Shown here: one piece after another, positions 24,285 to 33,991 of the stretch
Position numbering within the stretch: the stretch's first letter is position 1
How the letters are laid out: each line of letters begins with the position of its first letter
Origin: Pseudomonas chlororaphis subsp. aurantiaca
GTDB taxonomy: Bacteria; Pseudomonadota; Gammaproteobacteria; Pseudomonadales; Pseudomonadaceae
Assembly: GCF_013466605.1 (NCBI RefSeq)
Contig: NZ_CP059162.1
Location: 1,984,001 to 2,048,000 of the forward strand
Direction of reading: 5' to 3'
Length of the DNA: 64,000 bases
The notes under the pieces: generated by a model
Seen by the model: only the letters and a program-made list of their open reading frames with translations
Databases searched by the model: none
Told to the model about the DNA's origin: nothing
Program-made: the position numbers and the translations under genes

Positions 24285-25007
24285 ATGCTGGATCAGCTCG
24301 ATCCCCCCGCCGGGACGCAGGACGATTCGGAAACCTTGTCCGAAAACGTCTTCAGGCGCATTCAGGCGGCCATCGTCAAGGGCGAGATCGCCCCGGGCAG
24401 CAAGATCTCCGAGCCGGAACTGGCGCGCACCTATGGCATCAGCCGCGGCCCGTTGCGCGAGGCGATCCACCGCCTGGAAGGCCAGCGCCTGCTGGTGCGG
24501 GTGCCCCATGTCGGGGCGCGGGTGGTGTCCCTGAGCCATGCCGAGCTGATCGAACTCTACGAAATCCGCGAGTCCCTGGAAGGCATGGCCTGCCGCCTGG
24601 CCGCCGAGCGCATGACCAACGAGGAAATCGACGAGCTGCGCCGGGTCCTCGATACCCACGAGCGCGACGCGGCGTTCCAGGCCGGGGTCGGTTACTACCA
24701 GCAGGAAGGCGATTTCGACTTCCACTACCGGATCATCCAGGGCGCGGGCAACCGCACCCTCACGCAGATGCTCTGCGGCGAGCTGTACCAACTGGTGCGC
24801 ATGTACCGCATCCAGTTTTCCGCCACGCCCAACCGCCCGCACCAGGCGTTCGCCGAGCACCACCGGATTCTCGATGCCATTGCCGATCGCGACGGCGAAC
24901 TGGCCGAGTTGTTGATGCGCCGTCACATCGGCGCTTCCAAACGCAACATTGCCCGTCATTACCAGGACGGCGCCAAGCAGACAGCCACTCCACGAGGTGA
25001 GTCATGA
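24285..25007 (+). CDS. GntR/FadR-type regulator of the 2-methylcitrate cycle
   Basis: A 240-residue regulator with an N-terminal winged helix ('[20 protein letters not shown]') and a C-terminal FCD effector domain whose metal-binding pattern is visible (Asp/His in 'DFDFHYRII' and 'HHRILDAI'). ATG 24285 follows AAGGTG by eight bases. Its last codons overlap prpB by four bases (ATGA), so it is co-transcribed with the genes it should repress. In other Pseudomonas the prp genes also have a GntR regulator at the head. Effector (2-methylcitrate or propionyl-CoA) is not shown by sequence. Confidence 0.92.
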   Translation: MLDQLDPPAGTQDDSETLSENVFRRIQAAIVKGEIAPGSKISEPELARTYGISRGPLREAIHRLEGQRLLVRVPHVGARVVSLSHAELIELYEIRESLEGMACRLAAERMTNEEIDELRRVLDTHERDAAFQAGVGYYQQEGDFDFHYRIIQGAGNRTLTQMLCGELYQLVRMYRIQFSATPNRPHQAFAEHHRILDAIADRDGELAELLMRRHIGASKRNIARHYQDGAKQTATPRGES

Positions 25008-25900
25008 GTTCCAATAACAAGAGCACTCCAGGCCAGCGCTTCCGCGATGCGGTCGCCAGCGAACGACCGTTGCAGGTGGTCGGCGCCATCAATGCCAACC
25101 ATGCGCTGCTGGCCAAGCGCGCCGGGTTCAAGGCGATTTACCTGTCCGGTGGCGGGGTGGCGGCCGGCTCCCTCGGCGTGCCGGACCTGGGCATCACCGG
25201 GCTGGACGACGTGCTGACCGACGTGCGCCGCATCACCGACGTCTGCGACCTGCCGCTGCTGGTGGACGTGGACACCGGTTTCGGTTCGTCGGCGTTCAAC
25301 GTGGCGCGCACCGTCAAGTCGATGATCAAGTTCGGCGCGGCGGCGATTCACATCGAGGACCAGGTCGGCGCCAAGCGCTGTGGCCATCGTCCGAACAAAG
25401 AGATCGTCTCCCAGCAGGAAATGGTCGACCGCATCAAGGCCGCGGTGGATGCCCGCACCGACGACAGCTTCGTGATCATGGCCCGTACCGACGCCCTGGC
25501 GGTGGAAGGGCTGGAGTCGGCCCTGGACCGCGCCGCCGCCTGCATCGAGGCCGGCGCCGACATGGTGTTCCCGGAAGCCATCACTGAGCTGGAGATGTAC
25601 AAGATCTTCGCCAGCCGGGTGAAAGCGCCGATCCTGGCCAACATCACCGAGTTCGGCGCCACGCCGCTGTACACCACCGAACAACTGAAGTCCGTGGATG
25701 TTTCCCTGGTGCTGTACCCGCTGTCGGCGTTCCGCGCCATGAACAAGGCGGCGGAAAACGTCTATACCGCGATCCGTCGCGACGGTACCCAACAGAACGT
25801 GATCGACACCATGCAGACCCGCATGGAGCTGTACGACCGCATCGACTACCACACCTTCGAGCAGAAGCTCGATGTGCTGTTCGCCCAGAAGAAGGGCTGA
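25004..25900 (+). CDS. prpB: 2-Methylisocitrate lyase
   Basis: A 298-residue lyase that splits 2-methylisocitrate to pyruvate and succinate, the last step of the cycle. The ICL/PEPM active-site loop '[12 protein letters not shown]' with its catalytic Cys (about 126) is intact, as are the metal-binding Asp in '[10 protein letters not shown]' and 'IHIEDQ'. Length equals the family norm. Its ATG overlaps the gntR stop. A REPIN separates it from prpC, a common place for differential mRNA stability. Confidence 0.96.
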   Translation: MSSNNKSTPGQRFRDAVASERPLQVVGAINANHALLAKRAGFKAIYLSGGGVAAGSLGVPDLGITGLDDVLTDVRRITDVCDLPLLVDVDTGFGSSAFNVARTVKSMIKFGAAAIHIEDQVGAKRCGHRPNKEIVSQQEMVDRIKAAVDARTDDSFVIMARTDALAVEGLESALDRAAACIEAGADMVFPEAITELEMYKIFASRVKAPILANITEFGATPLYTTEQLKSVDVSLVLYPLSAFRAMNKAAENVYTAIRRDGTQQNVIDTMQTRMELYDRIDYHTFEQKLDVLFAQKKG

Positions 25901-25932
25901 ACCCGAACGCGGTTCGACTGCTGATGCAAAAC

Positions 25933-26056
25933 CTGTAGCCGCTGCCGAAGGCTGCGATAGGACCACAGGTGCTTGGTGTTGTACCGAAGCTCCTTTAGCG
26001 CCGATAAGGGCGCCACGGTCGTACCGGCCGATCGCAGCGTGCGGCAGCGGCTACAG
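25933..26056. repeat. REPIN of the GTAGCCGCTGCCG family inside the prp operon
   Basis: 'CTGTAGCCGCTGCCGAAGGC' and inverted 'GTGCGGCAGCGGCTACAG' bracket about 85 bp between prpB and prpC. Confidence 0.9.
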
Positions 26057-26117
26057 AAAGCAGCATTGGTTTTGACGATTTGCCGATTCCCTAACAAATT
26101 CAAGATTGGAGAGAGCA

Positions 26118-27245
26118 ATGGCCGAAGCAAAAGTATTGAGTGGCGCTGGCCTGCGTGGCCAGGTGGCCGGACAGACTGCCTTGTCGACCGTGGGCCAGGC
26201 CGGTGCCGGGCTGACCTACCGGGGTTACGACGTCCGCGAACTGGCGGCCGACGCGCAGTTCGAAGAAGTGGCCTACCTGCTGCTGTACGGCGAACTGCCG
26301 ACCCAGGCGCAGCTGGACGCCTACACCCAGAAACTGAGCAAGCTGCGCGACCTGCCGCAGGCGCTGAAAGAAGTGCTGGAGCGCATTCCGGCCGACGCCC
26401 ATCCGATGGATGTGATGCGCACCGGCTGCTCGTTCCTCGGCAATATCGAGCCGGAACAGGACTTCTCCCAACAGCGTGACGTCACCGACCGTCTGCTGGC
26501 CGCGTTCCCGGCGATCATGTGCTACTGGTACCGCTTCAGCCACGACGGCAAGCGCATCGATTGCGTGACCGACGAGCCGTGCATCGGCAGCCACTTCCTG
26601 CACCTGCTGCACGGCAAGAAGCCGAGCGAGCTGCACGTCAAGGTGATGAACGTGTCGCTGATCCTCTACGCCGAGCACGAATTCAACGCCTCGACCTTCA
26701 CTGCCCGGGTCTGTGCCTCGACCCTGTCCGACCTGTACTCCTGCGTCACCGCGGCCATCGGTTCGCTGCGCGGCCCGCTGCACGGCGGCGCCAACGAGGC
26801 GGCGATGGAGATGATCGAGCGTTTCGCTTCGCCGGAAGAGGCGATCAAGGGCACCCTCGGCATGCTCGAGCGCAAGGACAAGATCATGGGCTTCGGCCAC
26901 GCGATCTACAAAGACAACGACCCGCGCAACGAGGTGATCAAGGGCTGGTCGAAAAAGCTCGCTGACGAAGTGGGCGACAAGGTGCTGTTCCCGGTTTCCG
27001 AAGCCATCGACAAGACCATGTGGGAGCAGAAGAAGCTGTTCCCCAACGCCGACTTCTACCATGCCTCGGCGTACCACTTCATGGGCATCCCGACCAAGCT
27101 GTTCACCCCGATCTTCGTCTGCTCGCGCCTGACCGGCTGGGCGGCTCACGTGTTCGAACAGCGCGCCAACAACCGCATCATTCGTCCAAGCGCCGAGTAC
27201 GTCGGCGTCGAGCAGCGCAAGTTCGTGCCAATCGAACGTCGCTGA
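26118..27245 (+). CDS. prpC: 2-Methylcitrate synthase
   Basis: A 375-residue citrate-synthase-fold enzyme that condenses propionyl-CoA with oxaloacetate. Catalytic residues are visible in 'LHGGANEAAMEM' (His, about 225) and 'GFGHAIYKDNDPR' (His, about 261). Length fits 2-methylcitrate synthase, shorter than the 430-residue GltA. ATG 26118 follows GGAGAG. It sits between prpB and acnD. Confidence 0.95.
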   Translation: MAEAKVLSGAGLRGQVAGQTALSTVGQAGAGLTYRGYDVRELAADAQFEEVAYLLLYGELPTQAQLDAYTQKLSKLRDLPQALKEVLERIPADAHPMDVMRTGCSFLGNIEPEQDFSQQRDVTDRLLAAFPAIMCYWYRFSHDGKRIDCVTDEPCIGSHFLHLLHGKKPSELHVKVMNVSLILYAEHEFNASTFTARVCASTLSDLYSCVTAAIGSLRGPLHGGANEAAMEMIERFASPEEAIKGTLGMLERKDKIMGFGHAIYKDNDPRNEVIKGWSKKLADEVGDKVLFPVSEAIDKTMWEQKKLFPNADFYHASAYHFMGIPTKLFTPIFVCSRLTGWAAHVFEQRANNRIIRPSAEYVGVEQRKFVPIERR

Positions 27246-27283
27246 ATGGTGGCTGCTTGAACGCCCTGGCTAAACCCAGAGCC

Positions 27284-27375
27284 CTGTAGGAGCGAGGCTT
27301 GCCCGCGAAGACGGACTGACATTCAACATCGATGTCGACCGTTGCGCCGCCATCGCGAGCAAGCTTTGCTCCTAT
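27284..27375. repeat. REPIN of the GTAGGAGCG family inside the prp operon
   Basis: 'CTGTAGGAGCGAGGCTTGCC' and inverted 'GAGCAAGCTTTGCTCCTA' lie between prpC and acnD. Confidence 0.85.
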
Positions 27376-27431
27376 CGGGGAGCGGTTTCAGCAGCACCAC
27401 CTTTTGCAATCACCGTGACCGAGCCCTGACG

Positions 27432-30026
27432 ATGAACACTGAATTTCGTAAACCGTTACCCGGTACCCGACTGGACTACTTCGACACCCGCGCGGCCGTC
27501 GAGGCGATCCAGCCCGGCGCCTACGACAGCCTGCCGTACACCTCGCGCGTGCTCGCGGAAAACCTGGTGCGTCGCTGCGATCCGGCGACCCTGACCGATT
27601 CCCTGAAACAACTGATCGAGCGCAAGCGCGACCTCGACTTCCCGTGGTTTCCGGCCCGCGTGGTGTGCCACGACATTCTCGGCCAGACCGCCCTGGTGGA
27701 CCTGGCCGGCCTGCGCGATGCCATCGCCGACCAGGGTGGCGATCCGGCCCAGGTCAACCCGGTGGTGCCGACCCAGTTGATCGTCGACCACTCGCTGGCG
27801 GTGGAGTGCGGTGGCTTCGACCCGGACGCGTTCGCCAAGAACCGTGCCGTGGAAGATCGGCGCAACGAAGATCGTTTCCACTTCATCAACTGGACCAAGA
27901 AAGCCTTCAAGAACGTCGACGTGATCCCGCCGGGCAACGGCATCATGCACCAGATCAACCTGGAGAAAATGTCGCCGGTGATCCAGGCGCGCGATGGCGT
28001 GGCCTTTCCCGATACCTGCGTCGGCACCGACAGCCACACCCCGCACGTGGATGCCCTGGGCGTGATCGCCATCGGCGTCGGCGGCCTGGAAGCCGAAAGC
28101 GTGATGCTCGGCCGGGCGTCCTGGATGCGCCTGCCGGAAATCGTCGGCGTCGAGCTGACCGGCAAGCTGCAACCGGGCATCACCGCCACCGATATGGTGC
28201 TGGCGCTGACCGAGTTCCTGCGCAAGCAGAAAGTGGTGGGCGCCTACCTGGAGTTCTTCGGCGCAGGCGCCGCGGCGCTGACCCTGGGCGACCGCGCGAC
28301 CATCTCCAACATGGCGCCGGAATACGGCGCCACCGCGGCGATGTTCTACATCGACCAGCAGACCATCGACTACCTCAAGCTCACTGGCCGTGAAGACGAG
28401 CAAGTGCAACTGGTCGAGACCTATGCCAAACAGGCCGGCCTGTGGGCTGACAGTCTGAAAGACGCGCAGTACGAGCGCGGCTTGCAGTTCGACCTGTCCT
28501 CGGTGGTGCGCAACATGGCGGGCCCGAGTAACCCCCACGCCCGGGTGGCGACCAGCGACCTGGCGGCCAAGGGCATCGCCGGCCAGTGGGAAGAAGTGCC
28601 GGGGCAAATGCCCGATGGCGCGGTGATCATCGCGGCCATCACCAGCTGCACCAACACCAGCAACCCGCGCAACGTGATCGCCGCCGGCCTGCTGGCGCGC
28701 AATGCCAACAAGCTCGGCCTGACCCGCAAGCCCTGGGTCAAGTCGTCGCTGGCGCCGGGTTCCAAGACAGTGGCCATGTACCTGGACGAAGCCGGACTGA
28801 CCCACGAGCTGGAGCAATTGGGCTTTGGCGTCGTGGCCTTTGCCTGCACCACTTGCAACGGCATGTCCGGTGCGCTGGACCCGGTGATCCAGAAAGAGAT
28901 CATCGACCGCGACCTGTATGCCACCGCGGTACTGTCGGGCAACCGCAACTTCGACGGGCGCATCCACCCGTATGCCAAGCAGGCGTTCCTCGCGTCGCCG
29001 CCGCTGGTAGTGGCCTATGCGATTGCCGGGACCATCCGCTTCGACATCGAGAAGGACGTGCTGGGCCTGGACGCCAACGGCAAGGAAATCCGCCTCAAGG
29101 ACATCTGGCCGAGCGACGAAGAGATCGACGCGGTGGTCAAGGCTTCGGTGAAGCCCGAGCAGTTCCGCAAGGTATACATCCCGATGTTCGCCATTCACGA
29201 AGACACCGGGCCCAGGGTCGAGCCGCTGTACGACTGGCGCGAAATGAGCACCTATATCCGTCGCCCGCCGTACTGGGAAGGCGCCCTGGCCGGGGCGCGC
29301 AGCCTGACCGGCATGCGTCCGCTGGCGGTGCTGCCGGACAACATCACCACCGATCACCTGTCGCCGTCCAACGCCATCATGCTCGACAGCGCGGCCGGCG
29401 AGTACCTGGCGAAAATGGGCCTGCCGGAAGAGGACTTCAACTCTTATGCGACCCACCGGGGCGACCATCTGACCGCGCAGCGCGCGACCTTCGCCAACCC
29501 GAAACTGTTCAACGAAATGGTCCAGGAAGGCGGCAAGGTCAAGCAGGGTTCGCTGGCGCGGATCGAGCCGGAAGGCCAGGTCACCCGGATGTGGGAAGCC
29601 ATCGAAACCTATATGCAGCGCAAGCAGCCGCTGATCATCATCGCCGGCGCCGACTACGGCCAGGGTTCGTCCCGTGACTGGGCGGCCAAGGGCGTGCGCC
29701 TGGCCGGGGTGGAAGCCATCGCCGCCGAGGGCTTCGAGCGTATCCACCGCACCAACCTGGTGGGCATGGGCGTATTGCCGCTGGAGTTCAAGCCGGGCAC
29801 CGACCGCAAGACCCTGGGCATCGACGGCACTGAAACCTTCGATGTGGTGGGCGAGCGCAAGCCGCGCGCGACCCTGACCCTGGTGATCCAGCGCAAGAAC
29901 GGCGAGCGCATCGAGGTGCCGGTGACCTGCCGTCTCGACACCGCCGAAGAGGTGTCGATCTACGAAGCGGGCGGTGTGTTGCAGCGCTTTGCCCAGGACT
30001 TCCTCGAATCGGCTGTCGCCAGTTAA
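27432..30026 (+). CDS. acnD: Fe/S-dependent 2-methylcitrate dehydratase
   Basis: An 864-residue aconitase-superfamily dehydratase that forms 2-methyl-trans-aconitate. The three 4Fe-4S cysteines are in 'TSCTNTSNPRN' (about 405) and 'CTTCNG' (about 471 and 474). The C-terminal swivel motif 'YGQGSSRDWAAKGVRL' is present. The family requires PrpF, whose gene starts 60 bp downstream. ATG 27432 (MNTEFRKPLPG) gives the expected N-terminus; the longer frame runs into the REPIN. Confidence 0.96.
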   Translation: MNTEFRKPLPGTRLDYFDTRAAVEAIQPGAYDSLPYTSRVLAENLVRRCDPATLTDSLKQLIERKRDLDFPWFPARVVCHDILGQTALVDLAGLRDAIADQGGDPAQVNPVVPTQLIVDHSLAVECGGFDPDAFAKNRAVEDRRNEDRFHFINWTKKAFKNVDVIPPGNGIMHQINLEKMSPVIQARDGVAFPDTCVGTDSHTPHVDALGVIAIGVGGLEAESVMLGRASWMRLPEIVGVELTGKLQPGITATDMVLALTEFLRKQKVVGAYLEFFGAGAAALTLGDRATISNMAPEYGATAAMFYIDQQTIDYLKLTGREDEQVQLVETYAKQAGLWADSLKDAQYERGLQFDLSSVVRNMAGPSNPHARVATSDLAAKGIAGQWEEVPGQMPDGAVIIAAITSCTNTSNPRNVIAAGLLARNANKLGLTRKPWVKSSLAPGSKTVAMYLDEAGLTHELEQLGFGVVAFACTTCNGMSGALDPVIQKEIIDRDLYATAVLSGNRNFDGRIHPYAKQAFLASPPLVVAYAIAGTIRFDIEKDVLGLDANGKEIRLKDIWPSDEEIDAVVKASVKPEQFRKVYIPMFAIHEDTGPRVEPLYDWREMSTYIRRPPYWEGALAGARSLTGMRPLAVLPDNITTDHLSPSNAIMLDSAAGEYLAKMGLPEEDFNSYATHRGDHLTAQRATFANPKLFNEMVQEGGKVKQGSLARIEPEGQVTRMWEAIETYMQRKQPLIIIAGADYGQGSSRDWAAKGVRLAGVEAIAAEGFERIHRTNLVGMGVLPLEFKPGTDRKTLGIDGTETFDVVGERKPRATLTLVIQRKNGERIEVPVTCRLDTAEEVSIYEAGGVLQRFAQDFLESAVAS

Positions 30027-30086
30027 GTGACGTACCGGGGGCGGGCCGCAAGGCGCCGCCCTCGCTCTTTATCAGGACCGAAATCC

Positions 30087-31277
30087 ATGGCTTTCGTAGC
30101 GCAAATCAAGATTCCCGCCACCTATATGCGTGGCGGCACCAGCAAGGGCGTGTTCTTCAGCCTGCAAGACCTACCCGAGGCGGCACAACTGCCGGGCGCG
30201 GCCCGCGATGCGTTGCTGTTGCGGGTGATCGGCAGCCCCGACCCGTACGACAAGCAGATCGACGGCATGGGTGGCGCCACTTCCAGCACCAGCAAGACGG
30301 TGATCCTGTCGAAAAGCATCAAGCCCGGTCACGACGTGGATTACCTGTTCGGCCAGGTCTCCATCGACAAGCCTTTCGTCGACTGGAGCGGCAACTGCGG
30401 CAACCTGTCGGCGGCGGTCGGTTCCTTCGCCATCAGCAGCGGCCTGGTGGATGCCGAGCGCATCCCGCAGAACGGCGTGGCCGTGGTGCGTGTCTGGCAG
30501 GCCAATATTGGCAAGACCATCATCGCCCATGTGCCGATGACCAATGGCGCGGTGCAGGAAACCGGCGACTTCGAACTGGATGGCGTGACCTTCCCGGCGG
30601 CCGAAGTGCAGCTGGAATTCATGGACCCGGCGGCTGAGGAGGAGGGCGCCGGCGGTTCGATGTTCCCCACCGGCAACCTGGTGGACGACCTGGAAGTGCC
30701 GGGCGTCGGGACTTTCCAGGCCACCCTGATCAATGCCGGGATCCCGACCATCTTCATCAACGCCCGCGACATCGGCTACAGCGGTACCGAGCTGCAGGGC
30801 GATATCAACGGCGACCCCAAGGTGCTGGCGATGTTCGAGACCATTCGCGCCCACGGCGCGCTGCGAATGGGGCTGATCCAGCACCTGGACGAAGCGGCCA
30901 AGCGCCAACACACGCCCAAGGTCGCCTTTGTCGCCCCGCCGGCGGACTACCAGGCGTCCAGCGGCAAGGCGGTGAAGGCTGCGGATGTCGATCTGCTGGT
31001 GCGCGCGCTGTCCATGGGCAAGCTGCATCACGCGATGATGGGCACCGCCGCGGTGGCCATCGGCACGGCGGCGGCGATCCCCGGCACCCTGGTCAACCTG
31101 GCGGCCGGCGGCGGGGAGCGCAGCGCGGTGCGTTTCGGCCATCCGTCAGGAACCTTGCGGGTTGGCGCCGAAGCCGTGCAGGACAACGGCGAATGGAGCG
31201 TGACCAAGGCCATCATGAGCCGCAGCGCACGGGTCTTGATGGAAGGTTGGGTGCGTGTGCCCGGCGACGCCTTCTAA
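30087..31277 (+). CDS. prpF: 2-Methylaconitate cis-trans isomerase
   Basis: A 396-residue member of the PrpF/diaminopimelate-epimerase-fold family, converting 2-methyl-trans-aconitate to the cis form used by aconitase B. Family features: 'YMRGGTSKGVFF' near the N-terminus, 'GATSSTSKT' and the conserved 'WSGNCGNLSAAVG' (Cys near 106). ATG 30087 follows CAGGA. It is obligately paired with AcnD. Confidence 0.95.
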   Translation: MAFVAQIKIPATYMRGGTSKGVFFSLQDLPEAAQLPGAARDALLLRVIGSPDPYDKQIDGMGGATSSTSKTVILSKSIKPGHDVDYLFGQVSIDKPFVDWSGNCGNLSAAVGSFAISSGLVDAERIPQNGVAVVRVWQANIGKTIIAHVPMTNGAVQETGDFELDGVTFPAAEVQLEFMDPAAEEEGAGGSMFPTGNLVDDLEVPGVGTFQATLINAGIPTIFINARDIGYSGTELQGDINGDPKVLAMFETIRAHGALRMGLIQHLDEAAKRQHTPKVAFVAPPADYQASSGKAVKAADVDLLVRALSMGKLHHAMMGTAAVAIGTAAAIPGTLVNLAAGGGERSAVRFGHPSGTLRVGAEAVQDNGEWSVTKAIMSRSARVLMEGWVRVPGDAF

Positions 31278-31406
31278 GGAAAAACCGCTACCCGCAGGAA
31301 GCCGCCGACCAGCGCTCCTGCGAGGGATAAAATAAGTAGACATAACCCGATCAGCCTGACCTTGAGGATGCAACCCACACCTAACCCTTGATGGAGTGAA
31401 CTGCCC

Positions 31407-32891
31407 ATGAGCGCCAACGTTGATCTGAACGAACGCCCCGATTACGACCAGGTCCTGCAGGACATTGCCGATTACGTTCTGAACTACCGGATCGAGTCCC
31501 ACGAGGCTCTGGATACCGCCCGCAACTGCCTGATGGACACCCTCGGCTGCGGTCTGCTGGCCCTGCGCTTTCCGGAGTGCACCAAGCACCTGGGGCCGAT
31601 AGTGGAAGGCACGGTCGTGCCGTTTGGCGCGCGGGTGCCGGGCACCCGCTTGCGCCTGGATCCGGTCAAGGCGGCCTGGGATATCGGCTGCATCGTCCGT
31701 TGGCTGGATTACAACGACACCTGGCTCGCCGCCGAGTGGGGCCATCCTTCCGACAACCTCGGTGGCATCCTCGCCGTGGCCGATCACCTGTCGCAAAAGC
31801 GCGTGGCCAATGGCGAGGCGCCGCTGACCATGCGCGCGGTGCTCGAGGCCATGATCATGGCCCATGAGATCCAGGGGGTGATCGCCCTGGAGAACTCCTT
31901 CAACCGCGTCGGCCTCGACCATGTGCTGCTGGTGAAGGTCGCCTCGACCGCGGTCACCGCCAAACTGATGGGCGCCAACCGCGAACAGCTGCTGGCGGCG
32001 CTGTCCCATGCCTTTGTCGATGGCCAGGCGCTGCGCACTTATCGGCATGCGCCGAACGCCGGTTCGCGCAAGTCCTGGGCGGCGGGGGACGCCACGAGTC
32101 GTGGTGTGCGCCTGGCGGATATCGCCCTGCGCGGCGAGATGGGCATTCCGGGAGTGCTGAGCGCGCCGCAGTGGGGTTTCTACGACGTGCTGTTCAGCCA
32201 CACCAACAAGGACTTGGCGCTCAAGCCCGAAGACCAGCGCCATTTCAGCCTGTCGCAGAAATATGGCAGCTATGTGATGGAAAACGTGCTGTTCAAGATC
32301 AGCTTCCCGGCCGAGTTCCATGCGCAGACCGCCTGTGAAGCGGCGGTGACCCTGCACCCGCTGGTACGCAATCGCCTGCACGAGATCGACAGGATCGTCA
32401 TCACCACCCACGAATCGGCGATCCGCATCATTTCCAAGGTTGGCCCGCTGGCCAACGCCGCCGACCGCGATCACTGCATCCAGTACATGACCGCTGTGCC
32501 GCTGGCGTTTGGCAACCTGGTGGCCGAGCACTATGAAGACGGCTTCCATGCCGCCCACCCGATCATCGATCAGTTGCGCGAGAAGATGCAGATAGTCGAA
32601 GAACCGCGCTACACCCGCGAGTACCTGGAGGCCGACAAGCGCTCCATCGCCAATGCGCTACAAGTGTTTTTCAAGGATGGCTCGAGCACCGGGCAGGTGG
32701 CGGTGGAATACCCGATCGGCCATCGCCGGCGCCGCGCCGAAGGCATTCCGCTGCTGGAAGACAAGTTCAAGGCCAACCTGGCCACCCGCTTCACGGCCCA
32801 GCGTTCGGCGCAGATCTTTGCCCTGTGCAAGGACCAGGCGCAGCTGGAAGCCACGGCGGTGCACCGGTTCGTGGACCTGTTGGTGATCTGA
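31407..32891 (+). CDS. prpD: 2-Methylcitrate dehydratase, PrpD type
   Basis: A 494-residue iron-sulfur-independent 2-methylcitrate dehydratase (MmgE/PrpD family), which makes 2-methyl-cis-aconitate directly. Typical segments are '[14 protein letters not shown]', '[20 protein letters not shown]' and '[12 protein letters not shown]'. With acnD/prpF also present, the organism carries two routes for the same step. It is the last prp gene, 129 bp after prpF. TGGAG lies about 11 bases before ATG. Confidence 0.95.
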   Translation: MSANVDLNERPDYDQVLQDIADYVLNYRIESHEALDTARNCLMDTLGCGLLALRFPECTKHLGPIVEGTVVPFGARVPGTRLRLDPVKAAWDIGCIVRWLDYNDTWLAAEWGHPSDNLGGILAVADHLSQKRVANGEAPLTMRAVLEAMIMAHEIQGVIALENSFNRVGLDHVLLVKVASTAVTAKLMGANREQLLAALSHAFVDGQALRTYRHAPNAGSRKSWAAGDATSRGVRLADIALRGEMGIPGVLSAPQWGFYDVLFSHTNKDLALKPEDQRHFSLSQKYGSYVMENVLFKISFPAEFHAQTACEAAVTLHPLVRNRLHEIDRIVITTHESAIRIISKVGPLANAADRDHCIQYMTAVPLAFGNLVAEHYEDGFHAAHPIIDQLREKMQIVEEPRYTREYLEADKRSIANALQVFFKDGSSTGQVAVEYPIGHRRRRAEGIPLLEDKFKANLATRFTAQRSAQIFALCKDQAQLEATAVHRFVDLLVI

Positions 32892-32913
32892 GGGCAGGGC
32901 GGACCGTTGGTCC

Positions 32914-32978
32914 GATTGCGACTAGCTCGCTCCTACAAGATTTTGTAAGCCATGGAGGAGCGAGCTTGCTCGCGATAG
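32914..32978. repeat. REPIN of the GTAGGAGCG family
   Basis: 'GCTCGCTCCTACAAG' faces 'GGAGGAGCGAGCTTGCTC' between the convergent prpD and ppsR genes. Confidence 0.85.
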
Positions 32979-32999
32979 CGTTCTATTGGTCAGAAAAAA

Positions 33000-33818
33000 C
33001 TATTTGAAGCGCCGCTCGACGCCTTTTTCCACGAGGATCTTCGCCGAGATCTCTTCCACCGAGAAATGCGTGGAGTTGATGTGCGGAATGTTCTCGCGGC
33101 GGAACAGGTTTTCCACCTCGCGCACTTCGAACTCGCATTGGGCGTAGCTCGAGTAGCGGCTGTTGGGCTTGCGCTCGTTGCGGATGGCGGTGAGCCGGTC
33201 GGGATCGATGGTCAGGCCGAACAGCTTGTGCTGGTGGGCGCGCAGGGCGGTCGGCAGCTGCAGGCGTTCCATGTCGTCTTCGGTCAGCGGGTAGTTGGCG
33301 GCGCGGATGCCGAACTGCATGGCCATGTACAGGCAGGTCGGGGTCTTGCCGCAGCGCGACACGCCGACCAGGATCAGGTCGGCCTTGTCGTAGTAGTGGG
33401 TACGGGCGCCGTCGTCGTTGTCTAGGGCGAAGTTCACCGCCTCGATCCGCTCCATATAATTGGAGTTGCCGCCAATGGAATGGGACTTGCCGACCGAATA
33501 CGACGAGTGCTCGCTCAACTCCAGCTCCAGGGGGGCGAGGAAGGTCGAGAAGATGTCGATCATGAAACCATTGGACGTCGCGAGGATCTCACGGATGTCC
33601 TGATTGACGATAGTGTCGAAGATAATCGGACGAAATCCGTCCTTTTCGGCGGCAATGTTGATTTGTTGTACCATGGCCCGCGCTTTATCTACGCTGTCGA
33701 TATACGGTCGCGTGATTTTGCTGAAGGTGATGTTTTCGAACTGCGCCAGGAGGCTCTGGCCGAGGGTTTCAGCGGTGATGCCGGTACCGTCGGAGATGAA
33801 GAAAGCAGATCGTTTCAT
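33000..33818 (-). CDS. ppsR: PEP synthase regulatory protein (pyrophosphorylase/kinase)
   Basis: A 272-residue DUF299 bifunctional enzyme that uses ADP to phosphorylate and inactivate PEP synthase, and phosphate to reactivate it. The P-loop-like motif '[14 protein letters not shown]' (about 150) is conserved. The N-terminus '[20 protein letters not shown]' is diagnostic. ATG 33818 has AAGGTG upstream. It is divergent from its target ppsA across 173 bp, the standard arrangement. Confidence 0.95.
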   Translation of the reverse strand: MKRSAFFISDGTGITAETLGQSLLAQFENITFSKITRPYIDSVDKARAMVQQINIAAEKDGFRPIIFDTIVNQDIREILATSNGFMIDIFSTFLAPLELELSEHSSYSVGKSHSIGGNSNYMERIEAVNFALDNDDGARTHYYDKADLILVGVSRCGKTPTCLYMAMQFGIRAANYPLTEDDMERLQLPTALRAHQHKLFGLTIDPDRLTAIRNERKPNSRYSSYAQCEFEVREVENLFRRENIPHINSTHFSVEEISAKILVEKGVERRFK

Positions 33819-33991
33819 TTGCACCTTGGGCCTTAAGCTAGTGACGAATCTTGGATATGATAGGCGCGATTTGCCGGCCTCCAATGGCCTGCATTCTCAC
33901 TTATTTTCCAGGTCCAGGCCATACAGCTGGCAAGCGCTCCCCGAGCAGCCGGCTTCTGAGCTTTTCCAACACAGTTAGTGGAGAGATCACC

